DNA of 64,000 nucleotides, from assembly GCF_033115175.1 (NCBI RefSeq), contig NC_084840.1, forward strand, positions 80,367,179-80,431,178. Reading direction: 5' to 3'. Under the pieces are notes generated by a model. That model was not told the DNA's origin, ran no database searches, and saw only the letters and a program-made list of their open reading frames with translations. The position numbers and the translations under genes are program-made. This DNA is from Lepus europaeus (taxonomy: Eukaryota; Chordata; Mammalia; Lagomorpha; Leporidae). Shown one piece after another: positions 33,719 through 45,952 of this stretch; position 1 is the first letter of the stretch, and each line of letters opens with the position of its first letter.

Positions 33719-34479
33719 CTCTCAACAAATTTCTAATACTTAACAACTTACTGAAGTATCAGAGCAATTGCTATGGGGGTGGAGCTAGTATGCGATGCTG
33801 TATTTCAACAGGATGAATTATTTCCCTCTCTAAATTTAGTAACTAAAGAGTTTCTCTCATTGTCAATCCTTTGTTCAAATTGTATTGATAGATTTCTATG
33901 TCAGAACAATAGTGAAGTTCTAATGGCTTTTAAGGCTGAAAGCCAAGAATGAAGAACCTCTTTGATGTCATTCAAGGTTCATACACATTTATCAATTTAA
34001 AAGTTAGCCTTCTATAGATGTACTGATTTTCAAGTCCCACCAGAACAAATGATTAGGCAGCTGGATGATCTCTGATACTGTCCTAGGCAAATCTGGTCTT
34101 CACTCTCCTTTGTGATACCAGCCACTAGAAACCTCTCCCTTACTCAAAATATCAACATAATTCATGAATCACTATAAAATAGGGATCTGATGCCAAATTA
34201 ACAAACTACTGACAGCTACAACTATCTCTGTAATTAACTTTTATGGAAAAAATCATTAGAATTGAGCCTTGGTATGAAAATAACTGACAGATTATTCGCA
34301 AAAATGTTTAAAGTAGTTCATAAATACCAATGGGGAAACTGAATTCAACATAGTAAAAAAATTCACCCAATTTTTGAAAATCAGAGTTTAAAACAAAGTA
34401 TGTGCCACTCAAGAATTACTGAGAGGTTGGAGAATTCCAAGATTCTTGAATAAGAAAAGACAAGTTGGTTTTTATTAAG

Positions 34480-36576
34480 AGAGGTATCAGGAAAACAGGA
34501 TGCACCTGCATTCCAGGAGACAGCTGGGAAGAAGTTTTCAGTGAAAAGTCTACAGAATGAGACTCTGTATAGCAGCAAAGATTTCACAGACACAGAGCAG
34601 CTAGCAGGACACCACCAGTGGCTCCCATGATAGTGAGTAGCAGGGAAGCCATCTTCCCTGAACAAGGTGACAGGAGTCAGCAGATGCCTATGCTCCATAG
34701 GTGACCTTGTCTGAGGGAGAAACTAATGGCTCCCATTGACTTTGAGTCCAGGTAGAAGAGCTGGTGGGGGATAGGGTTCCTATATATCTATGAATAGAGA
34801 GTGCATCATTTCCCTACACTCCCCCCACCATAGCACCTGTTGACCAGCATGGGAAAAGGCATGTTCCCAGAATAAAGCAAATGAAGTCTGATCTGGACAG
34901 TCAGTGGGGTACATGGCACCAAAATGGCACATTGCTCCTATCCATCCCATTGTTCCCATCCCATCCCAACCAAAGCACTAGGTTCAAATTACCAGGGTGG
35001 AGCACCAACCACCCTCTGTCTGAAAAGTGCCTGGCTCCAAGGACAGGATGGCTCTGTCTTTGGGTGGGGAGGTTCCCAGGGCAGAATATCGATCCCCTGT
35101 ACTCTGTGACTGTGGGAATTTTGTGACTATGTGATAGGCTAGGAGACAGAAGAAGGCAAGGGGTGTAGCTGGGTCTTTGGGTAATTTTGAGCTGGACTCC
35201 AGAAGCCCAGAATTTTCTGTGTACTGGAAATAGATATTACAGTGGGCTCCACGTTCACATTATGAATTGTAGGGATTTCTTTATGATTAATTAGTCAAGT
35301 GAGTAGGGAAGGCAGGCAAAGAGAGGTTAACTTTGGCACAGAGAAGGGTGGAGGCAGTCATCATTTGAGCCAGGGCAACCATCCTCTCTATCTTACAGAT
35401 TGCAGAGGACATCTGCCATGCATAATTTGGGTGATATTCTGGACTTCTAGCCCACCCAAATGCTGACCAGAGCTCTCTGGCCCTACACAGCACACATATC
35501 TGAATATCCTGTGAAGGTGCAGGCATTCCACTATGTATAAAGGCATATTCCCAAGAATAAAGACTTCAGAGGAGATATCAAGAAGCATTTTTTCAGCTCA
35601 AAAATAACTACAGAAATACAAGAAACATGAACAAGGAAGGCAATATAACTCCCTGAAAGAAATGCAACAGTACTTCAATATTAGACTGTGAAGTTGAGAT
35701 TGATGAAATGCCTGAAAAGGAATTCAAAAGCAAGATGGTAAGATTACTCAAAAACAGAGACAATTACATGAATTATAGCAATCTGAATGCCATGGATGAG
35801 AAAAATTTCCAGAAACAGAAATAGTAAAGAAAAATCAAATGGGAATATTAGAAATGAAGAAGTCAATGTGTTAAATAAAAAAATCCAGTGCAAAGCCTGA
35901 ACAACAGATTCAGTGAGGCAGAAGAAAGAATACATGAGCTGAAAGACAAAGCTTTTGAAAAAGCTCAGTTAAGAAGAATGAAGGAAAGAAGAATGGAAGA
36001 AATTTGAAGAAAAAGAAGGAGGAGGAGGAAGAGAAGGAGAAGAAAAAACAAAACAGTGCTCTTAGTGCTCTTATATGTGTCTTAGACATTTTTGAAGGAG
36101 TAGTAAAGCAGAATAACATAGAAAGCTTATTCAGTGAAATAACAGCATAAAGTTTTCCTAATGTGGACAAAGATAAGTACTTCTTACTACAGAAAGCACA
36201 TAGAACAAATAGACATGATCAGAAAATATGTTCATGAAGACATAATATTTACAAACTTCCAAAAGTAAAAGACAAAAAAAAAAGATCCTAAAATGCCTAA
36301 GGGATAAGAATGCCACATTACTTTTAAAGGATCTTTAAACAGATTGACAGAGTTTTCTCATCAGAAACCCCAGAGGCTAGGAGAGAACTGAAGACATACT
36401 CTAAGTCCTTAAGAAAAAAAATAATGAAACTGTCAGCCAAGAATATTCTATTCAGTAAAGTTCTCACTTAAGAATGAAGGTGAAATAAAGTCCTTCCCAA
36501 ACAAATGGGAATTGAAAGAATTTGTCACAACCCAGCCAGACTTACAAATGATATTAAGTGTGCAGTACATTCAGAA
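34480..36576 (+). mobile_element. Old L1 5' UTR and ORF1 region, ORF2 missing
   Basis: Same subfamily as the old L1 at 9.1 kb: CATTGACTTTGAGTCCAGGTAGAAGAGCTGG parallels 9.42 kb, and AGAAGAGGAAGAAAG...GAGCTGAAAGACAAAGC marks the ORF1 coiled coil (35.9 kb), with a GGA/GAA-rich stretch at about 36.01-36.05 kb. There are many stops; it is inactive. Confidence 0.75.
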
Positions 36577-36849
36577 ACAGACAAAAGGAGCCACCATGGT
36601 GGTATAGCAGGTAAAGCCACCACCTGCAAGGGCCAGCATCACATAGGGGCACTGGTTCCAGTCCTGGCTACTCCACTTCTGATCCAACTCTTTGCTTGTG
36701 GCTAGGGAAAGCAGTAGAAGATGGCCCAAGCCCGTGGGCCCCTGAACACACGTGGGAGACCTGGAAGAAGCTCCTGGATCCTGCCTACAAATTGGCCTAG
36801 CTCTAGCTGTTGCATCCACCTGGGGAGTGAACCCGTGGATGGAAGACCT

Positions 36850-36894
<45 letters not shown>

Positions 36895-36952
36895 CTCTCT
36901 CTTTCTTTGCCTCTGCCTTTCTATAACTTTGCTTTTCAAATAAATAAATAAA
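36577..36952 (+). mobile_element. C-type SINE with long CT microsatellite
   Basis: Head AGCCACCATGGTGGTATAGCAGG, body, then a pure (CT)n run of about 36 bp at about 36854-36889 in the SINE's own CT-rich tail, and AATAAATAAATAAATC end. Confidence 0.88.
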
Positions 36953-37172
36953 TCTTTTTTAAACTTTTATTTAGTAAATATAAATTTCCAAAGTACAGTT
37001 TATGGATTACAATGGCTTTCCCCCCCCCATAACTTCCCTCCCACCTGCACCCCTCCCCTCTCCCGCTCCCTCTCCCCTTCCATTCACATCAAGATTCATT
37101 TTCAATTCTATTTATATACAGAAGATCAATTTAGTATAAATACTTCAACAGTTTGCACCCACATAGAAACAC
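36953..37172 (-). mobile_element. L1 3' end fragment
   Basis: A-rich end TTTTTTAAACTTTTATTTAG, then the C-run and CCCTCCCACC tract, ending CACCCACATAGAAACAC. It forms an inverted repeat with 39.45-39.67 kb. Confidence 0.88.
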
Positions 37173-37175
37173 TTT

Positions 37176-37506
37176 GACAGGCAGAGTGGACAGTGAGAGA
37201 GAGAGAGAGACAGAGAGAAAGGTCTTCCTTTTGCCATTGGTTCACCCTCTAATGGCCGCCGCGGTAGGCGCGCTGCGGCCGACGCACCGCGCTGTTCCGA
37301 TGGCAGGAGCCAGGTGCTTATCCTGGTCTCCCATGGGGTGCAGAGCCCAAACACTTGGGCCATCCTCCACTGCACTCCCTGGCCACAGCAGAGAGCTGGC
37401 CTGGAAGAGGGGCAACCGGGACAGGATCGGTGCCCCGACCGGGACTAGAACCTGGTGTGCCGGCGCCAAGGCGGAGGATTAGCCTGTTGAGCCACGGCGC
37501 CGGCCT
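37176..37506 (-). mobile_element. CSINE2-type SINE
   Basis: Complete reverse copy: TTTGACAGGCAGAGTGGACAG, GA microsatellite, body, head GAGCCACGGCGCCGGCC. High CpG content marks it as young. Confidence 0.92.
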
Positions 37507-39215
37507 AAGAGTTAAAGATTTTAAAAGGTATTATTAAAATTGCTATATTGGTCTATTATGCTATGTTATATGTGTGTACATATTGTATGTCCACATGGGG
37601 AAATTTTATTAAGAGTTTTATTTTAAATGGCTTATAGATAAGATTGTCCATAAATTTAAGCTGCTAAAATCAATCAAAGATACATTTTAATTTGTGGGAC
37701 CTGAATCTGTGTATCATATGTTTTAAACTTGTTGGTAGAAAGAAACTAAAAACATTTTAGATGGTTATGCTTAAGTTTACTGGCTAAACAAACTACACCA
37801 TGTTAGATATTTAAGAGGTGTTTTCAAATACATGATTCTTAAAATTTATAGAAGGCATTGGACCTTCTGGTAAATGTTTTCTTAAGTTGTTATCTAATGG
37901 TTGAAACGGTTTGCTAAGTATTCATGTGATATTGCTATTGTCAGCAAGCGATCTAGGACTTGCTCCCTCATTTCTCTATTCTAAGCCCAACTTGTTCTTT
38001 CATTTCTCTATTCTCTTCAAGGTAGGAAACTAATTCTATTATGAAGGCATCTGTAGGACGCACAATTTAATCTTTAGACCTTATAAAAGAGATGGCTAAC
38101 ATTTTTCTGTAATAGCATAGCCAAAATAAGAACTTAAATAATAATCTCATAGCTAGATTCACTTCGTCATCAGCGAAGTATACAGTAAGTAGAAAAAACC
38201 TCCCTTTCAGACCAAAGGGAAAGAAAGTTTTAAAGTGAGAATATAATTTTCCTCATGGGCATTGTCTACCTTAGAAAAAGTACTACAGAACATGCCTGTG
38301 ACTATAGACTTGTAGTTCAGGCCACCGAAGATTACAGATGGGACTTGGGCAATCCCTTGACTTGCATCCTCTGGTCTGCTTTAACACAAACCAGGAGGAA
38401 AAGAAAGCTAGGCATCAGAAGCAATGGGTGGCAGGCCTATTAATGGCTGATCTGTACAGTGATCTGCCCTCAAGGAGACCCAACAGGCCAGTCCACTGCA
38501 GTGGCTTTCAATGTGGTAAGCCTGGGCTTCAGCAGAAGTCAGCTTGTGAAGAGCCCTGGCAGCTCTGCCAAGAGTTGGATCACTGGAAATGGACCTGCCC
38601 TGGAGTCGAAGGATGCCCAGGTCAGAGCCACAGATCTTATTGGCTCTATGCTGAAAAGCCCTTCACTCAGCCCAACTTCCAAAGTGACCACTGCAGCTGA
38701 GGGGATGGTCAAGTAGGGTCAGCAACATTGCAGGCAGAACTGTAAATTTCTTGTTAGAGATGCCCCCTGCCTTTACCTGGCCAGCTCTCCTCCCAGGCCA
38801 GCCAAGTAATGAAAGTCAACAGAGTGCCTTCCCCTAGGAGGTTCACACCTCCCTTAGGATATACCCCATGTGAAGAGATAGATAGGTCTGGGCCTCTTAA
38901 CTTACAAGGCCTAAAGCCCACCAGATTATTATCAAGCCCCTTCTATCAGGTTCTATTTGCCTCTCAATCAGAAAAATTACTTGTAGCTTAGACAGCACCT
39001 TTCTTAGCTCCTCTAATAAGACTCTGTCCTTTGTTCTAGGCCCTGTCTAGTGCACTTGGGCCTCATTCCTTTGTAATCATAACCTCTACTCTACCACCAA
39101 TGGCTCTACTCCCAACCTGTGTGTACTGTTGGTCCTCTTCCCCACTTAATGCTGTATAATTTTTCAATCCTAGTAAATGCCACTCTTAGGATCATTGGTT
39201 ACTATCCTCACTCTG
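37507..39215 (+). mobile_element. Unclassified repeat-like block with retroviral gag-like remnant
   Basis: AT-rich at first (to about 38.2 kb), then a GC-richer stretch with several overlapping open frames (38255-38991) but no single long ORF. A Cys/His-rich segment near 38.5-38.6 kb looks like a decayed retroviral nucleocapsid. It continues without break into an L1 3' UTR with its A tail at 39.67 kb. No LTRs were recognised. Possibly an ERV piece picked up by, or interrupted by, an L1. Confidence 0.45.
38495..38600 (+). pseudogene. ERV gag nucleocapsid-like remnant
   Basis: In the frame starting at 38338, a CGKPG motif (38512-38526) is followed by CQELDHWKWTCPG (about 38566-38604), giving C-x4-H-x4-C. 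This is the spacing of retroviral zinc knuckles of the gammaretrovirus-like type, with the first knuckle damaged. Flanking frames are short and broken. It is an old, non-functional genomic copy. Confidence 0.5.
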
Positions 39216-39668
39216 TCTTTTATGACATTGTCTAAATATGATCAGAGTCGGCAAACTTGGAAGGCTTCCATAGCCTTGGCAACTCATGACGACAGCCTAG
39301 GGTGGTTACTGGCGCCATAAACTAGAGTGTCAATTTGTTGGGTCAACAACAGGAGCCACTGTGCACTTGCTCCTCATGTGGGATCTCTGTCCTTAATGTG
39401 CTGTACATTGTGATTTAATGCTATAACTAGTACTCAAACAGTATGTTTCACTTTGTGTTTCTATGTGGGTGCAAACTGTTGAAATCTTTATACTAAATTG
39501 ATCTTCTGTATATAAAGAGAATTGAAAATGAATCCTGATGCAAATGGAAGGGGAGAGGGAGCGGGAGAGGGGAGGGTTGCGGTGGGAGGGAAGTTATGGG
39601 AGGGGGAAGCCATTGTAATCCATAAGCTGTACACTGGAAATTTATATTCATTAAATAAAAGTTAAAAA
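39216..39668 (+). mobile_element. L1 3' UTR fragment with poly-A
   Basis: TTGTCTAAATATGATCAGAG, GGCTTCCATAGCCTTGGCAACTCATGAC, GGGTGCAAACTGTTGAAATC, the GGGAGAGGGAGCGGGAGAGG tract and AAATAAAAGTTAAAAAAAA end. This is the same 3' UTR subfamily as 54.4-55.4 kb. Confidence 0.9.
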
Positions 39669-39670
39669 AA

Positions 39671-40122
39671 ATGTGTTATACATACACTGTAGAATATTAC
39701 TCATCCCTGGAAAGAATGAAATCCTATCTTTTGCAACAAAATGGATATAGCCAGAGACCATTATGCTTAGTGCAATAAGCCTGCCTCAAAAAGACAACTA
39801 TCATATGTCTTCTCTGTTATGGAAATTAATATAGAATGCAAAAAAATATAAGAATGAAACTAACACCTTTGGATTTGATTATTATTTGTAATTCTTAAAC
39901 TATATTCCCATAGAACAGTACTCTTAATTCTTTTGACTTGCTGGACATTATGGTTAGTGGTGCATTTTAAGCCTGTGACTATAAAGTATACCGAAAGTAT
40001 ACTCAGGAGGTGGGATGGGAGTGGAGGTGGGAAGGTGGGTATGGGGGGAAAAAACCACTATATTCCTAAAGCTGTACCTATGAAATGTGTATTAAGTAAA
40101 ACCTTCTTAAAAAAAAAAAGAA
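39671..40122 (+). mobile_element. Old L1 3' end
   Basis: ACTGTAGAATATTACTCATCC, ATGGATATAGCCAGAGACCA, GTGGGATGGGAGTGGAGGTGGG and GTACCTATGAAATGTGTATTAAG-A(n) are the ORF2 end and 3' UTR of an older L1 family. Confidence 0.75.
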
Positions 40123-40124
40123 AG

Positions 40125-40220
40125 AAAGAAATGGGACAGCCTGGACTTGAACTGCTGCCCATATGGGATTCTGGTGTTCCAGGTGGTAGCTTAACCTGCT
40201 GTATCACAATGTCAGCCCCA
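40125..40220 (-). mobile_element. Partial C-type SINE (head portion)
   Basis: Only the tRNA-like half, reversed: TGGACTTGAACTGCTGCCCATATGGGATTCTGG to GTATCACAATGTCAGCCCC. Confidence 0.7.
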
Positions 40221-43081
40221 ACAATAAGTGTCATAGGCATATTAAGTTTATCATAGGCATATTAAGTTTTTTACATTTCATTTTATTCTGGTGAATTAAT
40301 AAACTGCTTCATTATTTTGTGAAAATTAAAAAAATCATTGTGAAAATTAAAGAAAAAAGAAAATAAGGATGGAATGATGATTGAGGCAGAGAGAGAGGAA
40401 ATTATGTTTATTTTATTAGAATTTTATCTATGAAATACTTTAGATATGTTTTCTTCAGATTAAGAATTAAACATTAAAAAGAATGTGAAAAATTTCAATA
40501 ACTAAGGACAAAATGTGAACAATGCATGCAAACACAATACTACTTAAATAATTTTGGTTAAATTATTTTTAAAAATGATTGGCCATTCATAAGAGCACAT
40601 TGTGACTGAGAAAACTTCAGGTTTAAAGCAAATTATCATAAAAGTATATAATCTATAAATATACAAAAGCGGTACAAAGGTAAAGTATTATGGGGCACTA
40701 TGTTTATACTCTAGTTCATCTGAAATCTGGAATGAACTGTCAAGATAACACACTTAATTGACTCAATTTAAAAATGTTTCCTGTAGATCCAAGCATTTCT
40801 GTTGACTTCATCAGAGCTTTAAAATGTGCCATAAGAGGGCTTTAAACTTGTCATTTTAGGAGTACAGAAATCATTTTAAACATTAGTCTATATGTATATC
40901 AATGATTTCTTAATCTAAAAATTTCACAAGTGGAACTCCCCCCTTACCTTAAACATCTCTCAGGTCTTTTATTTGCTGAATACAAGGTATATATTTTGAG
41001 CTGATGAAAAAATACTCTCATGATGTGTATATTTTTATACTCAGTGAGACTTAATATGTAGCCATAAGGAAACATGGCTGAATTTTCTTTCAGGGAATTT
41101 AAAATGATATCCTTGTCCCTGGTACTTGTAACTTACTTTCTCATTTATAACTTTCTTATTCACGTCAATTTTAAATGTAGGATCTTTTAATTGTAGTCCC
41201 ATCCTTTTCTATTTCTCTTAGAAATTTCTGAGTGGCTTTTATCCAAGTCTTCAACTCAAATCGCCTACTCTATCATTTGAGTTTTGTCCCCATTAATGAG
41301 GTTGATTTACTCTATCTCCTTTTTCTATTTTACTTCCCATGGATGCTATCTTCTACCATATTCTCAGAAACACTCATTTTTGTGGATTCATTTTGTCGAC
41401 AGTCTATTTTGTATGTTTTATGTTGGTTCTTAACAGTGTGTCTTTGAATCTAGTGTTGCTTTCTAATTTCTAATAAGGATGTTGAACAACAGAATTTGTC
41501 TTGTTTGCCTTTTCTAATGCAAAGCTTTCACAAGGGCCAGATTACAGTTTACCTCTGTTTTTGAGTATTTCCCTCCTTCAACAGTGATAGGCTCTAGGGA
41601 ATTCTTCTGAGATTCCTTTCAGATACACATTCCACTAGATCAAATGAAGTCAGCTAGAGTTGTCTACTTCCTAATGCAGAGTCATCAATTCAAAACTGAA
41701 TCTACAAAACATCTTAACCCAAGTACGTTCTGGCAGAGGGATTTATAGGATGAAAATTTTCTGGAAAAGGGAGGGGCTACGTATTGAGTTGGTTGTTAGC
41801 TATTTCTTATTGAACTTTTGAGTCATAGGCTAGACTTCCAAGTGTCTAACAATTCTATGCCATATTCCTAACTCATTTCTATATGAATTTACAGGAAAAC
41901 ATCTATATATTTTAACCTGCTCAATGAATATCAGGTACTAAAACAAACTTTTGAATGTTTACTTGCCTAACATATTTTAGTAGAATAATTTTGTAAAGGG
42001 ATGTCTCTTGGTATTTTCACAGAAGACCTTTTATCAAAATACTCGCATCTCACACATATGACACTAATTTATCAAAGGTCTAGAGAAAAATAACCTTTCC
42101 TTGTTTCACAATTCATGAAAATGACTAGTCAACACAAATGTTCTAGATCCCTAGACAAAAGTATTTGTGTACTGCAACTAATCCCTTACCATTGATAGAG
42201 AAATTAAGTAGTAGCATCAAGAACTTCATTTTCAATACAGGAAATTACATGCAATCCTGAGTCTTACTTCTGATTTTAAGGAAAATGTGAATGACAGGAG
42301 AATCCTGCTTTTATGATCAATAGTTGCATGGTACTATTATATATCAATAAACTGGGATCCTTGATCACACACAAATCTTTTCTGAAATTGAACCACATCT
42401 ATATAAAGGCTGACAATACAGACTAATGGGAAAAATTTGCTTCTGAACCTGCAGTGCTAGGAATATTATATACTGTGTATTACTCTGCTGAAGCAGTTCT
42501 CTGTTTTCCCTGACATCACTTTACTCCTAAAAATCCAGAGGAAAATGTATTCCTTTGAGGGAGAAGCTTGCATAAGGACCTAATATATATTCTAGAAATT
42601 TAAAAAGCAAAAATAATACATTTCAAAATTCCCTTGAAGACACCAGATTATAAAAGATATTCACAATGCTAGGTCAAATAATTATATTTGCTTGGTTTCA
42701 CACTTATATATTTGCTTATATCACTTGGGACTCCAAGTAATAGCTATCCATCCGTGTCCATAGCAACATTATTAATAATAGCCCAAAGGTGGAAATAACT
42801 CAAAATCAAAAATGGATGAAAGTAGTATTCATAAAATTTGATTTTAGATATCATAGTTTTGAATTGAAACTTTACTACATGTATCATGCATTTTATGACA
42901 TTAGTCAATTTCTTCCATAAAGCTAACTGGATTGGTACTGCAATAGCAAGTAATATCCATCTGAATATAACAAATATACCTGTCAGTGACACCTTTTACC
43001 TTATCAAAAATATTCTTATATTTTCCTACTGGAGAAATAAAAACTCCTTCTACCATGGCAGAAATAAAGAAATGGACTTAC

Positions 43082-43175
43082 TGAAGTCAGTCCCATGAGA
43101 TTTTCCTTAAGGTGTGCAACTGTGCCTGTTAGTTTGCTGATTGTTTCTTTTAACTCAGAAATCTCACACTCATGC
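43082..43175 (-). CDS. Exon A2a, ANKRD26-family coiled coil
   Basis: The 94-bp exon lies between acceptor GTATATTTTAG and donor CTTCA|GTAAGT. After the split codon it reads HECEISELKETISKLTGTVA then HLKENLMGLTS. It is clearly paralogous to A2b (LESEVSELKETI...HLQENL), with heptad-spaced Leu/Ile. It ends in phase 0. The first residue is His where the other copies have Leu. Confidence 0.82.
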
Positions 43176-43495
43176 CTAAAATATACAATTAAAGAATTTA
43201 TTCTCAGATCAATCTAAAAAGCACTTAAGTGGATAATCTTAGGAAGTGCTACTAGGGAAAAGCATGAAAATTTAACAAGTAAATGATTGGCAACCCTATA
43301 TCATTTCTATGTATATTTTTGAAGATAATTCACAACACTTAAAGAGTATGTAAAAAATATACACTTAAATACAAGTTGACATTTTCCCTGACTTTACACA
43401 GATGTATTTATGACCATAAGTCCTCTATATATCATAATTTATGGCTTATGTGCATTATAGGGGCCCATTATTTTGCATGGTCATTTAAAACATAC

Positions 43496-43566
43496 GTTTC
43501 CAGGTGTTCTTTGGACTTTTCAGCACTTTTTATAGCTTCTTGGTATCGTGCCTCTGCTTCTTGCAA
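43496..43566 (-). CDS. Exon B2a, ANKRD26-family coiled coil, donor changed
   Basis: Acceptor TTCATTTTAG, then LQEAEARYQEAIKSAEKSKE and HLE. In the other B exons the donor is TCAAA|GTACC. Here the same place reads TTAAA|TGACC (43484/43483), so that donor is gone. Twelve bases upstream, GAAAC|GTATGT has appeared and matches the donor consensus well. Using it shortens the exon from 83 to 71 bp, removing four codons without changing the frame into exon A2a. If not used, the exon would be skipped or read through. I give the coordinates with the new donor. Confidence 0.7.
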
Positions 43567-44905
43567 CTAAAATGAAGAAATTTAAAAAATAGCTTTACTT
43601 TACTGGTAACTACAAATCTTCTCATTACCTGGTTTTGCAATGAAATCGCATTAGAACACAGCAACATCTCATCATCTGCACATTGGTCATTGTGCCATTT
43701 GTGTGGTAAGAGTAGAGATGTGTTGTTGAAACAAGGACCATGTGGCTCCAAATCTAAAACACAGCTATCTGGGTCTGCAGTTATTATTATTGATTTCGTA
43801 TTTCTATAATATTTGATAGTTTAGAGAGGTAGCATGCCAACAAAAGTGGTCCCCAACAGAAGTCACACTGAATCATTGTTCAACCATTGAAAACAGAATC
43901 CAAAGGGGACATAAAGGCCCAAATATATCCCCAGGACTACATAAAACTTTCATGAATTGTGCTAGGTAACAGTCTTCATTCCCCAACTGACAAGTTATAG
44001 ATGACTCTTAGTAATATGAAGTGGGCAATGATCCTAAAATGCAACATATAGAGAGGATTCCTAGACTGAGTTGCACTTATCTTTGTGACCATTAGAGACA
44101 TGTGAAAGCCACAGACTTGTAAATTTGGGAGGCTGTTGCTAAACCATGTTTCCCAAATCAGTTCTCTCCTTGGCTTCTTCTGCAAGCACTCTGAAGGTAG
44201 AATAAGCTTATATTTGGCTACCTGAGCTGCTGTATGCAGAGCATAAAGAGTATAAACCTATAAATCCCACCTTTAGCTATGTACTAAAAGAATGTCAATT
44301 CAGGATTTTTTTGTTAGTAACATTTTTATATTTGACAAATTCTCCTATATGAGAATTGAGTATTTTAATTTTGTAATTGTTTGCTTAAAATGCATTTAGA
44401 GTATAAGAATTATCCTAAAGTTTTATTCAGCTTAAGTCTATGCCTCCAAGATGAGATATTTAGTATGGGGCCATGTGTTTAATTTTTTCCAAACAACTGT
44501 GAGGCTAAAATATTTCAATCTATACAAGGAAAGGTGACATCCATCATAGATCTTCCCCAAGGAAAATTTACATTCAGAAAAAGATTATCTGACAAAAAAA
44601 CCATACAAGACGTATAATGCTTAGATCTGGATTATGCTGCACGAATTGGATGGTCAACCACTGAAAAGAGTGGGGAAGTTTCCCAGGAAGAAAAGTCTGC
44701 TGAAAAAGGGGAAACTTTTTGCAGAGTCCAGAGAAATGACATTAGATGAACAGAATAGAGAAGACAGAAAGAGCAACGTGAAGAATCTTGGAGATGGAGA
44801 AACAGGCCCAGTGAACTCAGAATTCAATTAAACCCAATGGCAAGGGAGAAAAATATTATTTCCACACAGCAAGTAGGAAATGAATGTTTCACAAAAGTGA
44901 AATAG

Positions 44906-45213
44906 GGGCTGCCATCACGGCACAGAGGGTAAAGCCACCCCCTGGGACACCAGCGCCTGTTCATGTCCTGCTTGTACCATTTCTGATCCTGTTCTCTGCT
45001 AATGGCCTATGGCTAGCAGCAGAAGGCCCCAGTGTGTGGGCCCCTGGCACCCGTGTGAGAGATCTTGAGGAAGTCCCTGGTTCCTGGCTTTAGCCTGGCC
45101 CAGCGTGGGTATTGCAGCCATGTTGGGTGAATCAGCAGATAGAAGAGCTCTTTCTCTCTGTGTCTCTTCACTTCTCATTGTAACTCTCTCAAATAAATAA
45201 ACAAATCTCTAAA
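44906..45213 (+). mobile_element. C-type SINE
   Basis: Head GGGGCTGCCATCACGGCACAG, body, tail CTCTCAAATAAATAAACAAATC. It sits close to the junction of the 2.4-kb tandem duplication. Confidence 0.88.
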
Positions 45214-45446
45214 ATATAGACATCACAATTTTAAATTGAAACCTTATTACCAATATCATTAACTTAATAAAAATTGATTTCTGTAAAACTAACTAGACTT
45301 GAACTGGTAGTAGCGAGTAAAAATGGTATGAATACACTAAACACAATTATCAATGAGGCTTTTCATATTATCAAAACATTCCTACAATTTTCTATTAGAA
45401 AGTAAAAATTCCATTCAGTAAGGCAGAAATTAAGAGTTGGACTTAC

Positions 45447-45540
45447 TGAAGTTCGTCTGGTGAGATTTTCCTGAAGGTGTGCAATTGTGCTTGCTTGATT
45501 TTTGATTGTTTCTTTTAACTCGGAAACCTCACTCTCAAGC
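45447..45540 (-). CDS. Exon A2b, ANKRD26-family coiled coil
   Basis: The 94-bp exon lies between acceptor GTACATTTTAG and donor CTTCA|GTAAGT. It reads LESEVSELKETIKNQASTIA then HLQENLTRRTS after the split codon. Together with B2b it gives the continuous heptad pattern ...LETYNSK-LESEVSELKETI. It ends in phase 0 and can join either B2a or, by skipping the B2a/A2a pair, C1 in frame. Confidence 0.85.
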
Positions 45541-45869
45541 CTAAAATGTACATTTAAAAATTTTTATTCTCACATCAGTCTAAAAGGTACATAAATGGAT
45601 AATCTTAGGAAGCATCATTAGGGAAATTCATAAAAATTTAACAAGGAAATGATTGGCAATCCTATATCATTTCTATGTTTCTATTTGAGGATAATATGCA
45701 TCGCCTAATGAGTATATAAAAAGTACACATTTCAATATGACCTGAAATTGAACATTTTTCCTGACTTCACTTAGATGTATTTATGACCTTAACTGTTCTA
45801 TATATCATAGTTTATGGCTTGTGTGCATTATAAAGATTCATTAGGATTCATTATTATTTTGCATGGTAC

Positions 45870-45952
45870 TTTGAATTGTAGGTTTCCAGGTATTCTTTGG
45901 ACTTTTCACAGCTGTTTAAAGCTTCTTGCTTTCGTGCCTCTGCTTCTTGCAA
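45870..45952 (-). CDS. Exon B2b, ANKRD26-family coiled coil
   Basis: The 83-bp exon lies between acceptor TTCATTTTAG and donor TCAAA|GTACCA. It reads LQEAEARKQEALNSCEKSKE then YLETYNS with a split last codon (Lys). It begins in phase 0 and joins C2 directly. The family's LQEAxxRxxEAxxxxEKxxxH/YLxxxxxxLE pattern is complete. Confidence 0.87.

Larger units (their letters stand above)
27600..34000. repeat. Segmental-duplication unit U1 (exons A1, B1, C1)
   Basis: Shared landmarks with the other units, in the same order: AGTCAGCTAGAG near 27.80 kb (41.65, 59.43 kb); a GGATCCTGGATTAYACA block near 28.62 kb (42.36, 60.12 kb); exon A and exon B; AGCAAGCACTCTGAAGGT near 30.25 kb (44.18, 46.55, 52.47, 62.58 kb); TGCATTTAGA near 30.47 kb; exon C; TCCCATACTTGTGA near 32.16 kb (47.79, 56.26 kb); GAAGTATCAGAGC near 33.75 kb (48.27, 56.76 kb). 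Units are interrupted by unit-specific SINE and L1 insertions. Ends are approximate. Confidence 0.8.

Noticed and set aside
36840-36951. Ser/Leu repeat protein frame
   Set aside because: It is the translation of the (CT)n microsatellite in a SINE tail.
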